This document shows positions 60,927 through 64,000 of a DNA stretch of 64,000 nt, piece after piece. Numbering within the stretch: the first letter of the stretch is position 1; each line of letters opens with the position of its first letter. The stretch lies in the NCBI GenBank assembly GCA_963742725.1, contig CAVUMX010000001.1:806001-870000 (forward strand), in the 5' to 3' direction. The notes under the pieces were generated by a model. That model made no database searches and was not told where the DNA came from. It saw nothing but the letters and a program-made list of their open reading frames with translations. The stretch is from CAVVAL01 sp963742725 (lineage in GTDB: Bacteria > Actinomycetota > Actinomycetes > Mycobacteriales > Cryptosporangiaceae). The position numbers and the translations under genes are program-made.

Positions 60927-61184
60927 GTGAGCATCGAGGAGGTTCGCGAGCAGGTCAACGAAGGTATCGGCGCGTGCCGTGGCTCGATCACCCACATCCT
61001 GTCTACCGTCGATGCCTTGGACGACGCAATAATCCACCTCCGCAGTGTCACGAACGGCGCAACAAATCAACTGGCGCACGACTCCATCCGAGACGCGGAA
61101 GCCGCAGTCGACAAATTGCATACCGCTCGCGCGATACTGGCAATCTCTATCGGGAGGGCCAAGGAATATCGGAGAAGCCTATGA
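60927..61184 (+). CDS. Small helical-hairpin protein B (WXG100-sized)
   Basis: 85 residues from a GTG at 60927 (GGAG upstream; a GTG at 60912 is possible). Paralogue of protein A, with the turn TNGATN and ending EYRRSL. Two long amphipathic helices are predicted. The stop overlaps the start of protein C (ATGA), so B and C are probably made in equal amounts and could form a heterodimer, as ESAT-6/CFP-10 pairs do. Confidence 0.75.
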   Translation: MSIEEVREQVNEGIGACRGSITHILSTVDALDDAIIHLRSVTNGATNQLAHDSIRDAEAAVDKLHTARAILAISIGRAKEYRRSL

Positions 61185-61819
61185 GTGCGGGAGAAGTCGT
61201 AGCCGAACTTGTCGCGGTTACCGACAGGCTCAGGGGCACACACGTCGCCCTGATCGGCGCGACTGGCGACTCGGCCGATGCGATCCAGAAGTGGACACAT
61301 GCAACCACGGGTTCGAACAACGCATTGATAGCCGAGGCCGCACGAATGGCAGTAGCCGCCAATACCGACATCACGAAGGCAATCGATCTTGTGATGGCGG
61401 CCGAGGAGAAGGTGCTTGAATACGCATCGATAGTGGATCCAGGCTTCACACCACCTGACACCTCGATCCAGGAGCCGGACGGCAAGCAGTTGCTCGAAGA
61501 TTCATCGCGGACGAGTCGGATAGACCGCGCGCTGCGTAGGTCGGTCCGCAACGTGGAGGGAATCAAGGACAAGACCGAGAAGTTCGGAGCAACGGCCGAC
61601 AAGGTCAAATCCGTCCTCGCCAAGAAGACCGGTCCGCCAACAGCCACAAACACGGCCTCGGCATCTTCGGCGCCGCAATCCGGCCCAACGATAAGCTACG
61701 CCGATGCGGCGAGTAATGCGATCGTGGGTGTGATTCTCATAGGCCACGCGACATCACTGGGCATCAAGAGGATCACTAATCGATTCAAACAAAGGAAGTC
61801 ACATGGCAGTGAAAACTGA
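61181..61819 (+). CDS. Helical-hairpin protein C with extended tail
   Basis: 212 residues from the ATG at 61181 (GGAGAAG upstream). Residues 1-86 are the third copy of the hairpin domain (turn TTGSNN, ending LEYASIV). The tail has a charged region (about 90-150), a low-complexity Ala/Thr/Ser/Pro linker (about 150-170), and a hydrophobic segment (AIVGVILIGHATSLGI, about 183-198) followed by basic residues. The tail could be a membrane anchor. A 17-base overlap joins it to the next gene. Confidence 0.75.
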   Translation: MSAGEVVAELVAVTDRLRGTHVALIGATGDSADAIQKWTHATTGSNNALIAEAARMAVAANTDITKAIDLVMAAEEKVLEYASIVDPGFTPPDTSIQEPDGKQLLEDSSRTSRIDRALRRSVRNVEGIKDKTEKFGATADKVKSVLAKKTGPPTATNTASASSAPQSGPTISYADAASNAIVGVILIGHATSLGIKRITNRFKQRKSHGSEN

Positions 61820-62243
61820 GTTGGTTGAATTCGTTCGCGCGCTTCTCGAAGCTGAGACCGAACGCTCGGCAGATCTCGAAGCAGACTTGGCCGGGAAAGC
61901 CAGCATGCAAGAATTCGCCGACGTCGTAACCATTACCCTCTTCACGGCAGCGGAGGAACGGTTTCTGCCCGGTGACAATCCTCGCAAGATATCCAAGTTC
62001 GTTCTCGACGTAAAGGACAGCGTCGAACTGAGCGACGAGGAATTCCCGCCAGCCGTCGCCGAAGCCATCGTGCGAGCCGGCCTCGGGGAGGAGAGGCTCC
62101 TTGAAGGCATAGACCTCGTGCCTACGATTCCGGCACAGATGGCCATCATCGCGCGAATCATTACCGACGAGCAGTTCACACCCGGCGAACTGGATGCCTT
62201 CTTCGGAAAAGTCACGGCCCTCGCCATGGCGTCAAACGTCTAG
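61803..62243 (+). CDS. Acidic protein D of the FtsK-like locus
   Basis: 146 residues, ATG preceded by AAAGGAAG. Helical, no signal or membrane segment. It aligns along its length with protein E: FVLDVKDSVELSDEEFPPAV against LVLDTKDESGMSDADFAPMI, and LGEERLLEGIDLVPTIPAQM against LGEQRLLEGIYLGPAIPAIV. No known family was recognised. Its start lies inside the end of the hairpin protein C gene, which indicates tight coupling. Confidence 0.72.
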   Translation: MAVKTELVEFVRALLEAETERSADLEADLAGKASMQEFADVVTITLFTAAEERFLPGDNPRKISKFVLDVKDSVELSDEEFPPAVAEAIVRAGLGEERLLEGIDLVPTIPAQMAIIARIITDEQFTPGELDAFFGKVTALAMASNV

Positions 62244-62252
62244 GAGTCAGCA

Positions 62253-62681
62253 GTGGAAGCGGGCTCAACGGGCACGAAACTGCTGGTCGCCTGGCTACGG
62301 GCCCAGTTCAGTGACGACGGCGAAGCGGTGGAACTTCGGGACGAAAGCGCGAGTGCCGCAGAGTTCCTCGAAGTCGCGATGACCGCCCTGTCGGTGGCAG
62401 CCAAGCGACGGTTCTCGGGCAGCGACACAGACGAGGTGACTCGACTCGTCCTCGATACCAAGGACGAGTCCGGGATGAGTGACGCGGACTTTGCGCCCAT
62501 GATCATCGAGGCGGCCGTGCGAGCAACCTTGGGCGAGCAGCGTCTGCTCGAGGGTATCTACCTGGGTCCGGCGATTCCGGCCATCGTGACCGTCGTCGCC
62601 CGGATCATTGCCGAGGACGGTCTCTCCGAACCTGAGATCGATGCCTTCATGTCTGACGTTGAGCAGCTGCTGGCCAAGTAA
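62253..62681 (+). CDS. Acidic protein E of the FtsK-like locus
   Basis: 142 residues from a GTG; its Shine-Dalgarno (TAGGAG) overlaps the stop codon of gene D. Paralogue of D and probably a tandem duplicate; the two may form a heterodimer. No catalytic motif was seen. It is the last gene of the operon, followed by a 16-bp-stem terminator. Confidence 0.72.
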   Translation: MEAGSTGTKLLVAWLRAQFSDDGEAVELRDESASAAEFLEVAMTALSVAAKRRFSGSDTDEVTRLVLDTKDESGMSDADFAPMIIEAAVRATLGEQRLLEGIYLGPAIPAIVTVVARIIAEDGLSEPEIDAFMSDVEQLLAK

Positions 62682-62708
62682 GGGTGGGCGTAGAAGCGCA
62701 GCCGGGGG

Positions 62709-62755
62709 ATTTGGGGTGGGATCGGGGAGCCAGGGTGCGCGATCCCACCCCAAAT
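62709..62755. terminator. Bidirectional terminator hairpin
   Basis: Perfect 16-bp stem (ATTTGGGGTGGGATCG and its complement) with a 15-base loop, between the convergent FtsK-locus operon (ends 62681) and the GH28-like gene (ends 62764). The A-T ends give short T-runs on either strand. Confidence 0.9.
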
Positions 62756-62763
62756 AGGGATGG

Positions 62764-64000
62764 CTAGGGAGTCGTCGTCAGATCGTCGGTGATGAGGATG
62801 CGGTCCAGCTTCGTCCCGTCCTCCCGGTACGCGAACGTCACGGTGTGCGCGCCCGCCGCCAGGTTGAACGTCGACGCTCCGGACGATCCGTGCACGTCGT
62901 CCCAGTGCCAGCCGGCTCCGACCGGTATGCCGTTCCACGGGATCCACGCACCGTTGTCGACCCGTACCCAGAACGAGTCGTCCGATGTCGTGGGCGCGAT
63001 GACCCGTCCCCACACCTTGTAGGTCCCGGCCTTCGGCACGGTGAAGCTCGCCACCGCGTGCCCGGTCGCGGGCGCCGCCGCCTGGCTGTTGTTGCCGGCG
63101 GCGACCGTCACGTACGAACCACCGGAAGCGCCAGCGTCGGCCGCCACCCCCATCGGCGCGGTCAACGTCGCCGATTCGGCCTCGACGTACACGTTCACCG
63201 GGTCACCGCCCGGTAGCGGCGTCGAGTTCGAGGCGTTCACGCGCAGCGCGGCGCCGGTCGTCGTCGTGCTGTTCTCGATCGCGTACCCACGCACGCCCTT
63301 GAGCCCGACGTCGTACGCGCTGCCCGTACCGCGCTGCACCTTCACACCCGAGACAGCGAAAGCCCCGGCGTCGTCCACGATGAACGCCGGCCGCCCGTCG
63401 TTGCGGTCGAACCGGAACTCGGAGTCAACGAGCGCGATTCCCTTGACGTGCCGCATCCAGAAGCCGAACGCGGGCCGCACGCCGTACACGCGAGGCGGGT
63501 AGGCGCCGTTGTCCTCCGGCGGTACCCGGTTGACGTCCGAGGCGGGGTGGCCGCCGGGCAGCGTGAGCTTCACGTTCGTCATCCGGACGTTCTCGATCGG
63601 CGCGCCGACGGCACCGGCCAGCGTCGGGCTGTACTCGTCGTCACCGGCGACGTCCGCCGGGGTGATCAGGTTCGTCCCGGTCACGTTGTTGATCGTGATG
63701 TCCCGGATCTTTCCCGCCGGCGGCTTGCCCGGGCACCGGCCGCGGCTGCCGATCTTCATGAAGATCGCGGACGCCGTCCTGGTCAGCCTGATGTTGTCGT
63801 ACCTGATGTTCGAGATCGTGGCGCCGTCCATCGAGACGATGCCGATGCCGGCCTTGCCCGCGCCGGTGACGTCCAGGTTCTCGAACGAGATGTCCCGGAA
63901 GTTGCCGCACGTCTCGGATCCGAACTGCAGCGCGTTGTTCTCCTCCGAGTGGATGCGCGAGTTGCGGACGCGGATGTCGTGGCTCTCGAACGTCCGGCCC
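62764..64000 (-). CDS. GH28-like pectinase with C-terminal CBM35 (N-terminus beyond window)
   Basis: 412 codons are visible and the frame is open to the right edge (reading GRTFESHDIRVRN at the edge), so the N-terminus is missing. The beta-helix part parallels the pectinase at 55040: SEENNALQFGSETCGNF against SAGCCNALMFGSETCGDF, and GIGIVSMDGATISNIRYDNI against GLGMVSMDGTNISDVHYRDI. A CBM35-like module (YVEAESATLTAPM onward) forms the C-terminus. Expected to be secreted and to act on pectin. The two copies flank the FtsK-like locus and share its neighbourhood, not its strand. Confidence 0.88.
   Translation of the reverse strand, partial: GRTFESHDIRVRNSRIHSEENNALQFGSETCGNFRDISFENLDVTGAGKAGIGIVSMDGATISNIRYDNIRLTRTASAIFMKIGSRGRCPGKPPAGKIRDITINNVTGTNLITPADVAGDDEYSPTLAGAVGAPIENVRMTNVKLTLPGGHPASDVNRVPPEDNGAYPPRVYGVRPAFGFWMRHVKGIALVDSEFRFDRNDGRPAFIVDDAGAFAVSGVKVQRGTGSAYDVGLKGVRGYAIENSTTTTGAALRVNASNSTPLPGGDPVNVYVEAESATLTAPMGVAADAGASGGSYVTVAAGNNSQAAAPATGHAVASFTVPKAGTYKVWGRVIAPTTSDDSFWVRVDNGAWIPWNGIPVGAGWHWDDVHGSSGASTFNLAAGAHTVTFAYREDGTKLDRILITDDLTTTP

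Noticed and set aside
1..64000. CRISPR arrays, tRNA or rRNA genes, insertion sequences, integrase genes, attachment sites
   Set aside because: Looked for by eye on both strands; no repeat-spacer pattern, cloverleaf-like element, transposase or integrase motif was recognised.

Overview
This is a GC-rich actinomycete chromosome segment. The evidence is pervasive GC-ending codons, many GTG starts, a SARP regulator, two PucR-type regulators, a ROK regulator, twin-arginine signal peptides, a tandem pair of F420-type LLM oxidoreductases, and DasR-like operators in front of a chitinase. The family mix fits Micromonosporaceae or a relative, but that is only a guess. No tRNA, rRNA, insertion sequence or CRISPR array was recognised.

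Layout. 1-15.2 kb is a saprophytic block of secreted carbohydrate- and peptide-active enzymes: a ThuA/sugar-dehydrogenase protein cut by the left edge, a two-domain multicopper oxidase, an M28 aminopeptidase, a GH18 chitinase, and a ROK regulator-GH27-GH95 operon. An HTH protein and a self-inhibited Fic protein sit among them. 15.2-24.5 kb is mostly housekeeping or general metabolism: GNAT, methyltransferase, stand-alone LigD-type polymerase, FAD dehydrogenase, PucR regulator, ornithine cyclodeaminase-like protein, peptide deformylase, two LLM oxidoreductases and a hotdog thioesterase.

24.5-47.4 kb is a biosynthetic gene cluster on the minus strand, with many genes overlapping by 1-4 bases. 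One half builds an acyl chain: an iterative KS-AT-DH-KR-ACP polyketide synthase, KAS II, KAS III, two free ACPs, an acyl-CoA carboxyltransferase, a desaturase, an acyl-CoA ligase and thioesterases. The other half looks like the machinery that makes aliphatic azoxy compounds such as valanimycin: an aminotransferase, an acyl-CoA-dehydrogenase-like flavoprotein with a separate flavin reductase, a DUF2156 (tRNA-dependent aminoacyltransferase-type) protein, a four-helix membrane protein, and a diiron ferritin-like oxygenase with two ExxH motifs. The inferred product is a polyketide- or lipid-derived amine joined through an N-N bond to an amino acid. A small SARP regulator sits inside the cluster.

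47.5-57 kb holds an unknown protein, a secreted DUF4360 protein, an M48-like protein that has lost its HExxH motif, a second PucR regulator with a perfect palindromic operator, an M28 peptidase, an ATPase-LuxR regulator and a secreted GH28-type pectinase.

57.3-62.7 kb is a compact six-gene plus-strand operon after the pectinase. It encodes a large FtsK/EccC-like ATPase with three tandem ATPase-like domains (only the middle one with an intact P-loop), a membrane protein, three tandem paralogous helical-hairpin proteins (about 85 residues, the third with a tail), and two paralogous acidic proteins of about 145 residues. It resembles a minimal type VII-secretion-like module without recognisable WXG100 proteins. 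A second, paralogous pectinase gene follows on the minus strand and runs off the right edge.
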